64,000 nucleotides of DNA from Phialocephala subalpina (GCA_900073065.1 FJOG01000022.1:624372-688371), one strand, 5' to 3'. Positions 21,700-35,151 are shown, numbered from the stretch's first letter. A program made the numbers and translations. Notes: a model not told the origin generated them from the letters alone.

Positions 21700-24600
21700 A
21701 TGTTTTTCCTTCCAGCAGCTTTGTTCTCAGTGCTCTTGTCAGTAATCAATGCTGAACCTGTCGACGTTTCTCAGTGTCGAAGTATATATCTGACGATATG
21801 GGATGATGGATCCCTCCCACCAGAAACATACGTTCTTTCCTCGTAAGTTAGTTAAATTCCTACCCCGGAACATTGCCTACTCACCTCTTTTGCAGAGAAA
21901 CATACTCGCTAGCAAGACCACCATGCCCGACCTCTCCAAAATCTGATGGCGGCACAACAATACAAGTTCAAATACCACCAGCGCCCTCGTTCCTCAATGC
22001 TAGAACTCCGGCCACGGCAGCGCCATCGCCGGCTGCTCCAACGATGCCCCTCAATAGTCTGTCGGCGCAGGCCCCACCACCACCGAACTCCCCTCCTCCC
22101 ACACCTTACATAACCATGCCTTATCCGCTTTTCAACGGGACCTCTGTAACGCAGGTGCGAGTCGTTATACCGACAGTGGTGGTTGCTCCTCCCATTTTCT
22201 CCCAGGAGAAATCGAATATATACATCCCTTTTCCATTTTCCACACTTGCGGCCCAAAATCCTATCATTTCGAGTCAGCAGGCGATCCTCGATCACTCCAG
22301 CTTTCTATCGCATGAAGCCTTCCCGGTGGAAACATCTGCGGCAATTGAAACTGCTGCGATGTTGAGCTCAAATGGTCTGTCTGTTGTTACCAATGGAGCA
22401 ACTTTGTATTCGCTTCCGATGTCGACGTCTCAAGTTACACTTCTTGAGGAAACATCCGCAGCCATCCTCGTCGAGGTTTTGCCTTCAGCATCACCCACAG
22501 ATTCAGAGGTCTCGACTTCCATGATGTTCCAGTTTCCAACAACTCCACTACAGATTACCTTACCTCGGTCCTCAACGCCTGGTGCGAAAATGGATACAAG
22601 CATGGCGGTCGTTTCTCAGCTGTCATTTGTATCCGCAGTCGACCAATTGGTGGCAACGCTTTCGGCGCCATCTGCATTTGCAGAAGCCGCAACTTCGATG
22701 ATGTACCGTCTGCCAACAGATTCACTGCAGAGTGGTTGGCGTTCGTCCTCGACGCCTGATAATATGGTTGGCACAAGCATCGTTATTGCTCCTCAAATTT
22801 CATCTGCACCCGTATTTTCAACTGAGTGGATGGGCACAAGCACACCTCTTCTAGAAATATCGTCTACGCCAAGCCTCAGCCGACCTGGGTCGAGCTCCTT
22901 CAGCACTCTGACGCTACAGTCAAGCAGTGCGGGCGCGCCAAGTGCCACCTTCAGCTTTCAACCCTTCACGTTACCACAAAGTCGAACCAGCTCAAGTCCT
23001 AGTATCACTTCAATTGCCACCCTAGCATCTACGCTGGCAACAGTATCCGCACAGACCTCTAATCCGCCGGCAAGAGGAATGATCCCAACTCAAAACGGAG
23101 TCTGCGGGAACGATATCACCTGCCTTGGCTGGATATTGGGAGAATGTTGTAGCTCGTACGACTTCTGTGGAAGTACCGCAGATTATTGCGTCGCTGGATG
23201 TCAACCAGAATACGGCATCTGTTCAAACGAAACCTCCAGCAGTATCGCACTCGCAGCGTACACGTCCGTCTCGGGATATTTATCAGAGCTGCGGGTATCC
23301 TCACGGCTTGGAAGCTCTGCCGCGGTCGTGATACGAGGTCTTGTTCCAAGCACGACCTTGACCTCTCCAATACCCACCGATTCGGTCTCGGGACAGCTAT
23401 CGCTGCTTCCAGAATCTACCCGCTTAAGCACCACATCCGCCGAAAACTTTGCAGCTTCCATCCCGCTTAGCACCTCGGCACCAGGTTCCACAGACGAGAA
23501 CCCACTCTCGACTCAGGTTCTCCAGAGCGCTGCATCAAGCAACTTCCTTGAAGCTTCATCAGTACAGTCTTCTGCCGACAGTCTACCTTCACCATCCACA
23601 TCAAGCGTCCCACCGCCGGTCTTTCCAGATTGTGGAACTCTCTCGATACCTGGCGGCGCATTTGGGGAGAACAATAATCCATTTACAACAAACGAGATTT
23701 ACTTCGGAGCTGGCTTTACAGAGAGTTCAGATAATCCCGGAAACCCAGGCAATAATCTGCCAGTCATCTCCTCCGCATTCGGCTTGGACCTACAGTCTAG
23801 CGTGATCGAAGCCTGTTTGATCGTTGAGCTGTGCATTCTATTCGGATACCGAAATCTTTTATCAAGCATCGATTTGCATCTTGTAGAGATAGTGGGTGAT
23901 CAAGTTTACTGGGAATGTGTCGGGTACCCGCAGAACGTCGGCACTGGGGAGTTTTTCAATGTCAAAAATACCTCGGTTCTGGTAGCTTATGGGTACGACT
24001 TTAATTTGCCAGTTGTTTCTAGTTTGCAGGCTCCAGTTCCTTCAGCGACTTCATCTCTACTGTCTGGATTGCCTGAATCGTCTGCCCTATTCGCTTCCAG
24101 TAATACAATTCCTCATTCGGCAACTGCTCTCCCTACTTCCACGACATTGACACCCACCCAGAACGGGTATTGTGCAAACGGAGTTACCTGCCTTGGTTGG
24201 CCTCTAGGCCAATGTTGCAGCCAATATTCGTCATGTGGGAGTAGTGCAGACTATTGTGGCCTTGGATGTCAATCGGAATTTGGAATTTGCGGCTTGTCTT
24301 CATCTCTGGTGCCCTCTACACCGTTACCAACCGAGTCGACGATCTATCCACTTCTTTTTGCTTCAAGCAGTGTCGCTGTTGTGGATGCGATCTCTTCGCC
24401 AATTGCGGATCTTGTTATCGCTTCGTCGACACAGGCTACTCTTCCGTCCTCGACTCCGGCATTAACCCCGTCCACAAATGGACTCTGTGGTGACGGCATC
24501 ACTTGCCTGGGTTGGGTCTTGCTAGGTGTGCCTGCAGAATGCTGCTCTGCCTATAATTTTTGTGGAGGAGATTCAGATTACTGTGGAGTGGGATGTCAAG

Positions 24601-26684
24601 ACGCGTTCGGCATTTGTGATTTATACGAATTTTCTCCATCTTCGTCAATGGCACCATTCATGTTTGTTTCAAGCAGTATTGCCGTTGCGGAGATCTTACC
24701 TTCCTCAACCCAGGCTTCCTTCCCATCACTCACACCGGGCATGATTCCAACCAGCAACGGGCAGTGCGGCAATGGAGTTAGCTGTGAGGGCTGGGTTTCT
24801 TTTGGCGTTGATTCGTTCTGTTGTAGCGAGTGGAACTTTTGTGGTAGCGGACCTGTGTATTGCGGACTTGGTTGTCAACCTTCATTCGGCACGTGCGGTC
24901 TCCCAGACATACCGTCCTCAACCTTTATGACATTGTCCAGTCCTACACCCTCAGCTATACCACTCCCTTGCACACCATTCGGAACATTCTACCAGGACTA
25001 CGGCCTCGGTGGCAGCAGTCTTGACATCTGTGGTTATTTCGGCGTCTGCCAGAATGCTCCAGAGAACTGGCAACATAAAGCTTCGTCAATGATCTTTGCA
25101 CCCGAAGTAGGGAGTTGCACCCTATTTTCTGCAACGGACTGTTTAGGAAGTAGCATCACATACATCAACGGTGATGGCCAAGAGTCAGCATTCACATCAT
25201 TCAACGATCAAATGATGAGCTTCTCTTGCTTCGCTCCGATCTTACTCGCAACATTCTACGGAGACGACAATTTCAGCGGAGGAAGTTTCGATGCATACGG
25301 AGAGTTTGGCATATGTCAAAATGCCCCTGACAACTTCCAAAATGTCGCGTCTTCAATGATCTTTGCGTTAGCTGGAAGTTGCACATTATACGATTCAAAT
25401 GACTGCAACGGAGCAAGCGTCACATATACAAATGGCGACGGCAACGAGGCGGGCTTTGGCTTCAACGACCAAATGGTCAGTTTCTCTTGCGTGGCGCCAA
25501 TGCTTCTCGCAACATTCTTCGGTAACGAGAACTTCGATAGCGGTAGCCCCACCTATAACGCATACGGGAAACTCGGCCAATGTATAAATGCGCCCATAGA
25601 CTTCCAGTACACTGCCGCATCGATGATTTTCGGTACTGGTGTGCAAGAATGCATCTTGTTCAGCGACCTAGACTGCTCTGGAAACAGCTATCCGTACGTG
25701 AACGGCGACAACGAAGAATCTAGTCTTGTAGCTTTCAGTCGCTCGATGGTCAGCTTTACCTGTGTTAGTCCTCCAAATTATGTGCTCATGGCAATGTTTT
25801 TCGGCGATGGAGGCTCCAAAACCGGCCAGGCGTATCCCGCATACGGAGAGTACGACGTATGTCAAGACATATCTGTTGACAGCGGGTTCCAATACCAAGC
25901 TTCGAGCATGAGTTTCATTGCCGCTTCTACGTGCACGTTGTGGCACGAGGTTGGCTGTTCTGGACAGACCTTCCAGATTTCGCCCTCGGATGGGGCTTTC
26001 CCCGCCTATCAGATTGCCAGTTTCTCTTGTGCGGCTCCGGTTCTACTCGCCACTTTTTACTACGACGCAGACTGTCAAGGCGGTGCTTACGACGCCTATG
26101 GACCATTCAACACTTGCCGAAATGCACCAGCCGAAATGCAGTTTCAAGCATCGTCTATGACGTGGGGTGCGGCAGGTAGTTGCACGTTATATCAATCTCT
26201 CGATTGCCAAGGGAGCGTTTCCTACACGTTCTTATATGATGACGGAGGAGAAGCAGAATTCGCAGGATTCGATAACTCCATGGCAAGTTTCATTTGTCAA
26301 CCACCACCAACCTGTATGCCCGGCCTTACATTCACCGATTATCAGAGTAACCCTTGGCAACAACTCCACGCCGGGCCAGGCTTGACAGAGGATCCGAACA
26401 GTCCAGCTGCGAGCGGGCAAGATTTTATCACAAATATTTATGGTGTGGATGATTTGGCCATTGTGAAGGACGCAGCTTGTAGTTCTTTGATTGATTGCAT
26501 GGATTGGGCTTTCAAGACGAATGGAATGTACAAGAATCTGGACTTCCATCTTTTGAGAGACTCGTCGATGCAGGGTCACTGGGAGTGTGTGGGTTATTTT
26601 GGTATTGCCCAGGGTGACTATTTCACAGTCCCGAATCCGAATGTGTTGATGGCGTACGGTTATGACTGGGAGGGTGGAGGGTGA
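21700..26684 (+). CDS. Large secreted modular protein: chitin-binding domains, crystallin-like repeats and duplicated WECVGY domain
   Basis: Two exons: 21700-21842 and 21896-26684. The 53-base intron (GTAAGT...TTTGCAG) splits a serine codon; the product is 1643 residues. The start was chosen because exon 1 encodes a signal peptide (MFFLPAALFSVLLSVINA). Residues about 50-440 are Ser/Thr/Pro-rich and mucin-like. Four hevein-type chitin-binding (ChtBD1) domains with eight cysteines each lie at about 445-492, 803-846, 909-955 and 1001-1050. Between the first and second, about 627-750, is a domain ending VYWECVGY...VLVAYGYDF. Five repeats of about 85 residues at about 1075-1517 (pattern LATFYGD..F.GG....YG..G.C.NAP..F...ASSMIF....CTL....DC.G....Y.NGDG) resemble beta/gamma-crystallin folds. 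The C-terminal domain (about 1522-1643) ends WECVGY...VLMAYGYDW and matches the middle one. No catalytic domain is seen. A role at the cell wall, in chitin binding or as a surface lectin is inferred. Confidence 0.9.
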
Positions 26685-28683
26685 TAGGAGAGGAAGGCGT
26701 CTTGCATTGCATGAAGGTGTAGTCTTTGGCACTGGGCTTCTTCGCTTCGAGTCTCGGCTTCTCGGTATGAAACTTCCGGGCAGTAGAGATATGTAAATTC
26801 ATTTCTTTCGGCGTAAAAGGGGGGATGTTTGCTTGCAATTTGGAAGCGAGAAACTTCGTATTATCTGTTTTTATATTACGTCACATTACGTTGCCGTACT
26901 AAAATCCATTCATGAAATAGAAAATGCTTTTGGTAAGTGATCATTAACTCAAAGGTGGTATTCGATCTTCAACTCTTCGAGAGACCCCACCCCGCTTTTG
27001 CTTTACCGAGTCCAGCGTGTGAGGCCCTAAACCGAAGTATTTTAGCGCACGTGCAGCCTAAAAACTTAGCGAGCCTCCCCTGAAGCTGCCCTGCTGCCAT
27101 CATTTTTGACAAAAGACTATTCAGACATTGTCTCGGCAAGTTTTTCAATTTCAGGAACAAACATCCATCTTTGTTATCTTGAATTGATACAACTTTTCTG
27201 CGCTGGGATATTCACTAGTGGTTTTCGCCGATGTTTCCATGTGCGACGTAGGTACTAAAACAGTTCATAGCAAAAAAATCACTTGATAGTGATTGTATTG
27301 TTTTGGTCAAAAGACAATGGAAACATTACCTTCCATAGTCTTCACACGCTATTTTTAGCAGGCAGAGAGCTGGTTTGTGGGCTACAGTGGGCTACAGAAC
27401 GATGCCATTCAAGCAAAGTCAACGGCGCAGAATGCAGCAAAACAACAAACGGCTGAAAGATTGTCCACAGTTATTATGTGCGTCCTTCCTCTTATGTCAT
27501 GTCCAAGGCCTTTGGATAGCCTAAGGACTCGCATCTTCGTCCCCAGCCAAGTTTCCTGCTATTCACTTACTACCTATACTAGGTAATTTCAGTTCGTGTC
27601 ACGTGTAGCTGGGGTATAAGAAGAGGCAAGGCAGGTTCTCAACCTGCGAACCTCTCAAGGAAAAGAAGCTATACAACTACGTTGGGAATCCTGGTCACCC
27701 ATCTCGTTATCGTCGCATTTATAGACGTAGTGGCTTTTCTATCTTAGTTGGTTTTTCTTTGCTGCCCCAGGCTCATCCATCCGTTATTACAATTTCACTT
27801 GAGGATCTTTTGAGGTGCTTGCTTAGAATGTCGTTGTTAACACAACTAATGTTTGAGACGTGTCAAAGTAATAACTCGCCCGAATATTGTGGACTGACGA
27901 GCAAGATCTTCGGAGCAATTCCAGGAGCAGACGCATCCGGGGTTGTTGTTAACAGGATTTAGGTTTTGAGACCACTCGGGATCATGTTTTGTCTAGACGT
28001 CCTGCATTGGCAAACAAAACCTAACAGTTCGCAGTACTCCAACTTTCTGCTAAACATTATACTTCGACTTTTGATCTTTGAGCACAATGTTATAATCGAG
28101 AACGGTCAAAGGCAAAACTTGACAGCCGGTATGCCAGATACCACAGACGATGCGATTCTATGGTTCTAAATCTTGCTGTGCCAAGTTGCATAAAAACCTG
28201 TCCTCGAGAGATGGCGACAAGCAAACGAGAATATTTGGGGCTGCGCTTCGTTGTAGCACTATGATCTGGTGTGGTTGGCAGCTCGGAACAGAACGGAAGG
28301 CGAAGAAGTTACGAAATGAGACTTTTTATTCATGCGAAATGTGTCATGGGTGGTCATCCCTGCTTGGTGTTGACTCTTTTGTCACTACACTCGATAGTGG
28401 ATATCGGTTGAGATTGCAGGACTTTTCCTCGTGAGTTGATCAGGGACGAAGATAGGCAACGGCTTTGTTTCGAGGTCTGGAAACATGAATGAAACAACGA
28501 AGTAATCACTTGAGGACGTTCTAAACTTTCGAAGTAAAAAGAACTGACCGGCGGATGAATAGTGACATGTACAATCTAGAAGCTAGGAGAGCTAAAATGG
28601 TGAAACCATGACCTTACAGCGCTAACATCATCCGTACTCCGCCATCATACGATGCCATAGACATTGAGTATCAACTCTACCCC
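26685..28683. other. Intergenic region with an orphan TATA-like box
   Basis: No convincing coding frame. ATCACT/AGTGAT forms a small hairpin at about 27278-27293, flanked at greater distance by ATGTTTCCAT (about 27230) and its complement ATGGAAACAT (about 27318). A TATAAG box at 27615-27620 follows a CACGTG site, but the frames after it are short and lack recognisable content. Confidence 0.4.
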
Positions 28684-29866
28684 TCACAAGCCAAGCTCAA
28701 CATCAACCATCTCTGCATCCCTAATCTTACCCTCTCGATCAACACCGAAAGAGCCAACTCGTCCACCATCCATATCATAGCTTTCGCTAGAAGTATTCGA
28801 TATCTCCTTTGCCACCGTCGGACCCCAGCCAGAATCTCTCCATTCATTACCGAAGATGCTTCCTGGGTGGAAGAAGGTGAGCATAGCTACCGCCAGCATC
28901 ATCGTAGTACATTCGAATACTACGAAGGGGACTTCTTCGTTCGCGAGTTTGCCGTCGAATCCTTTCCAAAGTTCAGCGACGCGGAATATGGAGCGGGTGA
29001 GGATGAATATTGTGGCTAGGGAGAGACCTATGAATTGTCAACGATTTGATGATACGGAAGAAACGGGTTAGAAGGGGCTCACCAATAAGAAACCGATTGA
29101 ATTGACTTGTGGCTCGCTTTCCCAGGTTCAACGTCTTCAAGTATCGATGTGGAATTTGCACTGCAACATCAACACCCTTTCTCAACCTCATTACCGCCAT
29201 GGTGTATTGTAGTGAGACTCCTACGAAAAAGAGGAGAGACAGTACTTGAAATGCGAGACCAGCGACTAGGATGTGCACTCCTTGGTTTGAGGCTCTCTTC
29301 GTGTCCGCGGTATCGGCGATGGCACCGCCAGCAGCCTGCATAACAAGGGCGACGAAGTCGCAACTCATGAAGATGATAGATGTTCTTTTTGGTGTGAACC
29401 AAGTGTATCGGACGCCGTAGTGGACGATGATTCGAGACAAGGTAAGGTAGATTGCTGCTGAGAAGAAGACTGGCCCGATCGTGAGGCAGACGAGGTATCT
29501 TTTTAGTAGTCAGCTTCAGTCCATTTCCAGTGATGTCTTTCGATTGCAGCGCTCGCAATCTCCCAGTCGTGCCGGGTTTTCATGAAAGTTGACTTACATT
29601 AAAAATGGATTCGGGTCAAAAGGATTGTAATGCATTTGAATACGTCCCGCATACCCCACAATCTCAAGTATCAACCCACTCATGACAGGGATGGAGAAAG
29701 ACCATGCTCTGAAACGCCAAGTTTGCAGAACCTGAACGATAAGTATGACTCCGAAATATGTGAGGTAGAAGGTGTTTGCGAAGAGACTCGGGTCGTAGTG
29801 AACTATTCCCATGGACAGGGGGCATGTGTCGAGGGTACAGCCTCCGCCATTGTTCATCTGAGGCAT
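28684..29866 (-). CDS. RTA1-like seven-transmembrane protein
   Basis: Three exons read on the minus strand: 29866-29598, 29498-29083 and 29027-28684. Introns are GTAAGTC...AAAAAG and GTGAGC...TTCATAG. The product is 342 residues, typical for the family. Hydrophobic segments include FANTFYLTYFGVILIVQVLQ, FSIPVMSGLILEIVGYAGR, YLVCLTIGPVFFSAAIYLTLSRI, IIFMSCDFVALVMQAAGGA, VHILVAGLAFQVLSLLFFVGVS and MMLAVAMLTFFHPG. ILEIVGYAGR, IGPVFFSAAIYLTLSRI, CDFVALVMQAAGGA and the late FECTTM...FHPG are signature RTA1 motifs. Family members (RTA1, RTM1, RSB1 in yeast) are linked to resistance to toxic lipids or sterol drugs and to sphingoid-base export. The specific substrate here is unknown. A short polar C-terminal tail follows the last segment. 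Confidence 0.93.
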
Positions 29867-32575
29867 GGTGATATTTGGTGAGAGGTCCTAGTATCTGGGA
29901 AAGAATGAAGAGTGATCGAGTACGACGGACTGTTGTTGCAGGTGAAGTTTCTGAGAATCCTTGAAATATGGTTTCAGAAGGAGTGTATGACTTGGAGGAC
30001 CAGATGCGTGAATGGACTGCTTCTGGTATCGCTGAATGTATGGAAGAGAAGGTTATTCGCAGTAGCGCTTCTGTCGCTACGACAGCCCCAAAGCATGTCT
30101 CAGTATGCAGGATTGCAATTGTCCTCGGGATCGAGAGTGATGGAAGTAACAGAATTGTAGACCCTGTGAAGGTCCTCAAGACGTCGAAGGATATAAGAAC
30201 TCAGGAGAGTCTTCGACATTTGACTCATACGTCAGAGTGAAGAACGCATTCTCTTAAGTCCTGGTGCGGTTAGTAAGAGAATGAGAGACTTAGAGTTGAA
30301 AAACATCGATCAGTCGGGGGAGCAACTATGTTCCGCGCTGTGTTGTTTGGAGAAGCAAACGTGCAAACATCGCGCATCAGAATTGAGAGTTTCATTGGTT
30401 TTGTGATACCCGATCTTTGAAGCAAATGCCTTCGAAAGAGCTGAACTTCTCTTGTCATCCTGAATAACAGGGACGGGCGAGGGGTCGATGTTGTCAACTT
30501 GGGAAAGTGCGACTTTGACTACCTGTAAAGGCAACCTCGCATCCAATTCTTGCCCTTCATTATGGAAATTTGAACATCTCCTCTCGCCTCAAGCTGTTGT
30601 CGACCTCGTACACCTTCGGTCCGCTGTCGCAACGTGGTTCAACGATCAGGCCATCAAGCATGTTTGTGTTTGCGCGCCTCAGAAGCTGATTGCAGGCTTC
30701 ACTCAAACTATAGCTAAGGTCTTGACGTGTGAGATTGATCTCTGAATCGTTTCAAGGTTTACCCCATCGGCAAGCCCCCAAGACTGAGAAGATGTCTCAA
30801 GCGGCTTGACGCGTCAAGTGGACGTTGAGTCTAGACGTCCATTCCAACCAGGCCACCGCCCCATAGCGCGTATAAGGCACAGAGAAGGTACACCAAGCTG
30901 AGCTGAGCGAAGTAACGTTGCTTGAGCGCAGAGTTCTGGTCATTGTTGCGGATTTTCAAGTAAATGTTTGAGGTGGGTGAAAATGGAGGTTGGTTTCGAT
31001 TCTGCCATCATACACCGCCTTGGACTTCATCCACCAATACTCGGATGATTCCTTCCTTTGCATCCAACACCCAACATCACCCACGACGACTGACAGCATG
31101 ACAGATGAAGCCATACTTCTATTTCCATCGTGTAATAAGCCTTCGAGCCGAAATACACCTCTTCGACTTCTTCCCCTGAGGTTGGGAAGGAGACAACAAC
31201 GGCCGTAGCTCGATTCAAAACGTCGCTGCAAGGGCGTCGTACTCAATCGTCCAATGGACAAGGGTTTGTTGTAATTAGAATGCTGCGCCGCACAGGGCTG
31301 CAAAAAAAAGTACTGCTCACGCTCTGCCTCTTTCGTCACCGGTATGGAGTCTTTGCTGACAACTGCTGCCAGAGATCGGGTTGGAAGAGACGACCGTAAC
31401 GACCGTGGCTGCGTGGGGGCGCCTGGTGCAGCATCTACTCTGTGTGGTGTGCATTCAACCAGTTATCTCAAAGCATCAAGCCAGGCGCAAAAACCCGAGA
31501 CAGTCCTTGGAACAAGCTTTGGGGCCGGAGAACGTTTCGCCGCATTGCAGAAAGTTACTTCGGGTTCGGAATTGGCTTCCATAGGCTATCACACAACGCA
31601 CCCGGTACAAAGATCCCACCGAAGCATGCATTGATGCACGAGCGGACCGCTTTCCTGGATTAAGCTTCGATCTCGGATGCTGGCCTAGCGTGCACCCTGG
31701 GAGTAAGCAGGCTCGTATACCGCAGCCAATAAGACTGCATGAAATGAGACAAGAAGGAGATCAAGCATATTCTGTTTACGGCACTTTCTAAGCGCCAAAT
31801 CATCGAATCACTTTGTCTTCCTCGTACAAAGAATCCATACATATGGCTTAGGATTATGAACTCGATCAAATTGCACCTTGCTAGTTGAGGGTACGACGTG
31901 TTCCAGCTTCTTGAGGCTCCGGCGATATGCGCAAGATCCACCTATCACGGGGTTTGATGCCAAATGATTTCCTCTTACACGGTATGCATTGCGAAGCCAT
32001 ATGGTTCCCAGGAGACAAATTGTGGCGACGCTTGCAGTCCTCTCCGCGTGCCACCTCCTATCATATGCACACCGCGCTTATACGGTGATTCGCGCTCTTG
32101 CCCCGATTTCGTCCAATCTTTCCCGTTCGTCCAAGAGTCGCCTTCTGGCTTCTGTCCGAAATAAGTCAATTGACCGAATGAGCAGCAACCTGGAAAGACG
32201 TCAGCATTTCATGCATTCGCAGTGTGGAATTCCACTTTCATGGGCCATTGAATTTTCAAGGTTGATTGCTCGGTTGGGAGTCTCCAAGCGTGGTCAAGGA
32301 TGAGCCACCCGATGACTTCCCAGAGATCGGTAACCTTCCAATCAACGCCTATGATTTTCTCTAGGGTCAGCCTTACCGCATCCTGATCGTTGTCGCCCCG
32401 AGCCCCATCGTCCTGTACCTCGCCACAATAGGCCTGCAATAACCCAGGCTCAGACGATGAGCTTAATTCCTGCTAATTATCGGGAAATACTCCACGTGCA
32501 TCACAAAGTATATATCAACAAAACAGCAGTTCATGAATCATCAACTATTGAAAGACTTACACGTTCTCTACCAAG
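29867..32575. other. Gene-poor intergenic region
   Basis: About 2.7 kb between the divergent RTA1-like gene and the zinc-cluster gene. Many frames of 60-130 codons occur on both strands, but none shows recognisable content or splice partners. It must include both promoters. Confidence 0.45.
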
Positions 32576-34399
32576 ATGTCTCCTCAGACTAGCCGCCCTC
32601 AATCACGCCTCGAAGACCGATCTGTCCCTCTTCCCATGCGGGGAATGCGCAGTTCTGAACAAGCCATGCATTCGAAAGCAGACCCCACCGCATCCGGGGA
32701 TGCGGCGTCCCGTCCCAAAAGCGGTAGAATGGGAAAACCGAAGACTCGCACTGGTTGTATAACATGCAAGTAAGTCCGAGCAGAACCCTCTCAACTCCAT
32801 CCTCGTTAACCAGACATAGAATACGTCGCATTAAATGTGACGAGGGCAAGCCAGCTTGTGGGTCGAGTATCTCTATCTTTGCTTCATTTGTGTTAACTAA
32901 AGCAAGGCAAACGGTGCATTATCACCGGGCGTCAATGCGATGGATATCGTCAACCTTCACAACTAAAGGGAACAGCTTCTCGTCCTCAGCAAAATGCAAA
33001 GCTGAGGCCTGCAACTGCAGCAGTACAGCTGCATCTCGTCATAAAATTCAACCACCGCCTACCCCCTCAATTTTCAGATTATACAGATGTCACGATGTGT
33101 GAACGTAGGTCCCTGGAATACTTCAGATGTCGTACAGCAGATGTTCTGTCTCGTTGGGTCGTGGAAAGCTTCTGGAAGTACCAACTTCCTCAGACAGCGC
33201 ACTCCGAGCCAGCGACGAGACACGCAATGATTGCTTTGGCGGGGATGCACGAAGGGGTAGAACTACTACGAGAAGCATCGCCCAACGATCCTCGAATCTC
33301 ATCAGACATGACAGCTTCTCGCCTTCAGTATGCTCGGCATCACTACAATATAGCCGTATCCGAACTCGCTCGGGCTCTTCGGGAACGGAACGACTCAGAA
33401 GAGGTTGCCTTGATGAGTTGTGCTTTGTTCGTCATTTTTAATTTCATCGCCGGCAACTTCATAGCAGCGTTCTTCCATATGCATAATGGCATCGAGATCT
33501 TGAGCAGATGGAAGACATCGAAGGTCGGATCACGAATTCTTGCTGAAGATTCCTTAGAGAAGAACCTCATAACCTTATTTGGACGAATAAGTTTCCATAG
33601 CAGCTCTTTGGATGATCCAGCGCCAATACTTGAATTTGACGATCCTTTAGCGTCTTCATTTCCAACTCTGCAAAATGCAAAAATAGCGATGGATTCATTG
33701 ACTCGAGGAGGCATACGCCTCGTACGGATAGGAGCGGTGCTGGCTTACAACCCTCAAGCAGCAGAAAGCTGGGACGACCTCGACTTTCAAGCCTCCGCCC
33801 ACCTTTTGGATCTCACACGATGGCTCTCGAAATTTGACACCTTGGTTGCGTCACTACCCGTGCCGTACACGACTGAGGATGAAGGGACAATTGACATTCT
33901 TCGCATCATGCACTTGGCTGCACACACCTGGATCTGGGTCGGACTGTCGCCTCTAGGAGCACCGGAACCCACATCGATGCTAGAACGTTTCGTCGATCTA
34001 GCAGAGAGCACATACGAGAAATGGAGATTCGTCACTATCCGGTGTCCCATCAACGTTCACGTCTTTGACACCGGGCTGGTGCCACCGCTGAACTTCATCG
34101 CGAGGAAAAGTCAAAGTCAAAGATTGAGATTCCGGGCGAAAGAATGTCTGATGAAGATAGCGCCACAAATTGTCATGGATTCGAGTAAATGTTCAATTGC
34201 GGTTGCGCCACCGTTGGAAGATGAGGTGGTGCCGGTGCCGATGTTGGGGAATATGAATCTTGATGTTGGGATGGCGGATATTGGTGAGAATGGGTTGGTG
34301 GAGGTGGAGGTCGAGCCTGGGACAGATCAGATTGGGATTTCGCTCAAGCCGAAACGGTCGGGAGATGGGTGGGAAGTAAGGAAGGACTTCGCGATTTAG
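32576..34399 (+). CDS. Zn2Cys6 fungal transcription factor
   Basis: Three exons: 32576-32769, 32820-32857 and 32907-34399, giving 574 residues. The first intron begins GTAAGT. The second is best read as GTGGGT...AAGCAAG, because only this joins the frames into a canonical binuclear zinc cluster with cysteines at residues 61, 64, 71, 78, 81 and 88 (CX2CX6CX6CX2CX6C), with the basic stretch KIRRIK. Both introns interrupt the cluster. A Lys/Arg-rich segment (GRMGKPKTRTG) precedes it. The remaining roughly 450 residues are helical and match the general style of fungal-specific regulatory domains (FWKYQLPQTAHSEPATRHAMIALAGMHEG). The protein is expected to be a nuclear DNA-binding regulator recognising CGG half-sites. 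Its targets are unknown and no adjacent metabolic cluster points to them. Confidence 0.9.
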
Positions 34400-35151
34400 A
34401 AAACAATGGACAAGACTTTCCGAAGCAAATCCAACACCTTCCGAAGCAGATCCAATGCCTCCGCGGCGGAAAGACAAAGCGGAGTCACGCAGCACGTGCA
34501 CCTCTCGGATACCAGCAACAGCACCAATGGGCTTGTCGTTACGCTTCTCCCACTTTCCCAGGCCGTATTGCGAGCCAATCGTTAACCAGGACCCAGAAAC
34601 TGGGGCAGATGACAATTAAGCATGCGGGCAATCTTATTCTGCAGCATAATGCTTGCTGCTTTAGCTCCTTTCCTGGGTAAGCCGAAACATGGGGCGGCCA
34701 CACCGGAATGCTTGGTTTGAATCCCTGGATAAAGTGGAGACTCGTCATCGTGGGGATCCTATTTTCGGCTAAAGAGGGATGAGTCTGGACCAAGATGACA
34801 GTAGAGAATGGACGATGAGACCCGGATACCCACGTCAAATGTCCGGCATTGTTTGAACTCGAGATCTGACATTTGTTCGACGAAAGATTGCTTCCGAATG
34901 TCCAGATAAGGTTAGGACTCCAAGTCACAAGAAATCTAAATACAATATAGGACACCACCTTAATCAATCAAAGGGTATCTTTTCCCCGGCTGCTCAGCAT
35001 CTCAGGATATCTCCTCATAGTCTCCTATGCAAGTTTTGTGAGTGGCTTTCCAAGCTGGCGCCACCTTTTGCGAAGGCGGGACCGAGTCCGAAGCCAGCTC
35101 AGCCTACATCTCAGTCAGTTGCCGTCATATCTCTGCTTCTAAAAGAAAGAC
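34400..35151. other. Intergenic region between convergent genes
   Basis: It contains the 3' ends of the zinc-cluster gene and the HET gene. A 21-base imperfect direct repeat (TTCCGAAGCAAATCC / TTCCGAAGCAGATCC) lies at about 34417-34458. No gene is seen. Confidence 0.5.

Noticed and set aside
20005..26684. Biosynthetic gene cluster around the FAD monooxygenase
   Set aside because: No polyketide synthase, peptide synthetase, terpene cyclase, transporter or cluster regulator lies next to it.
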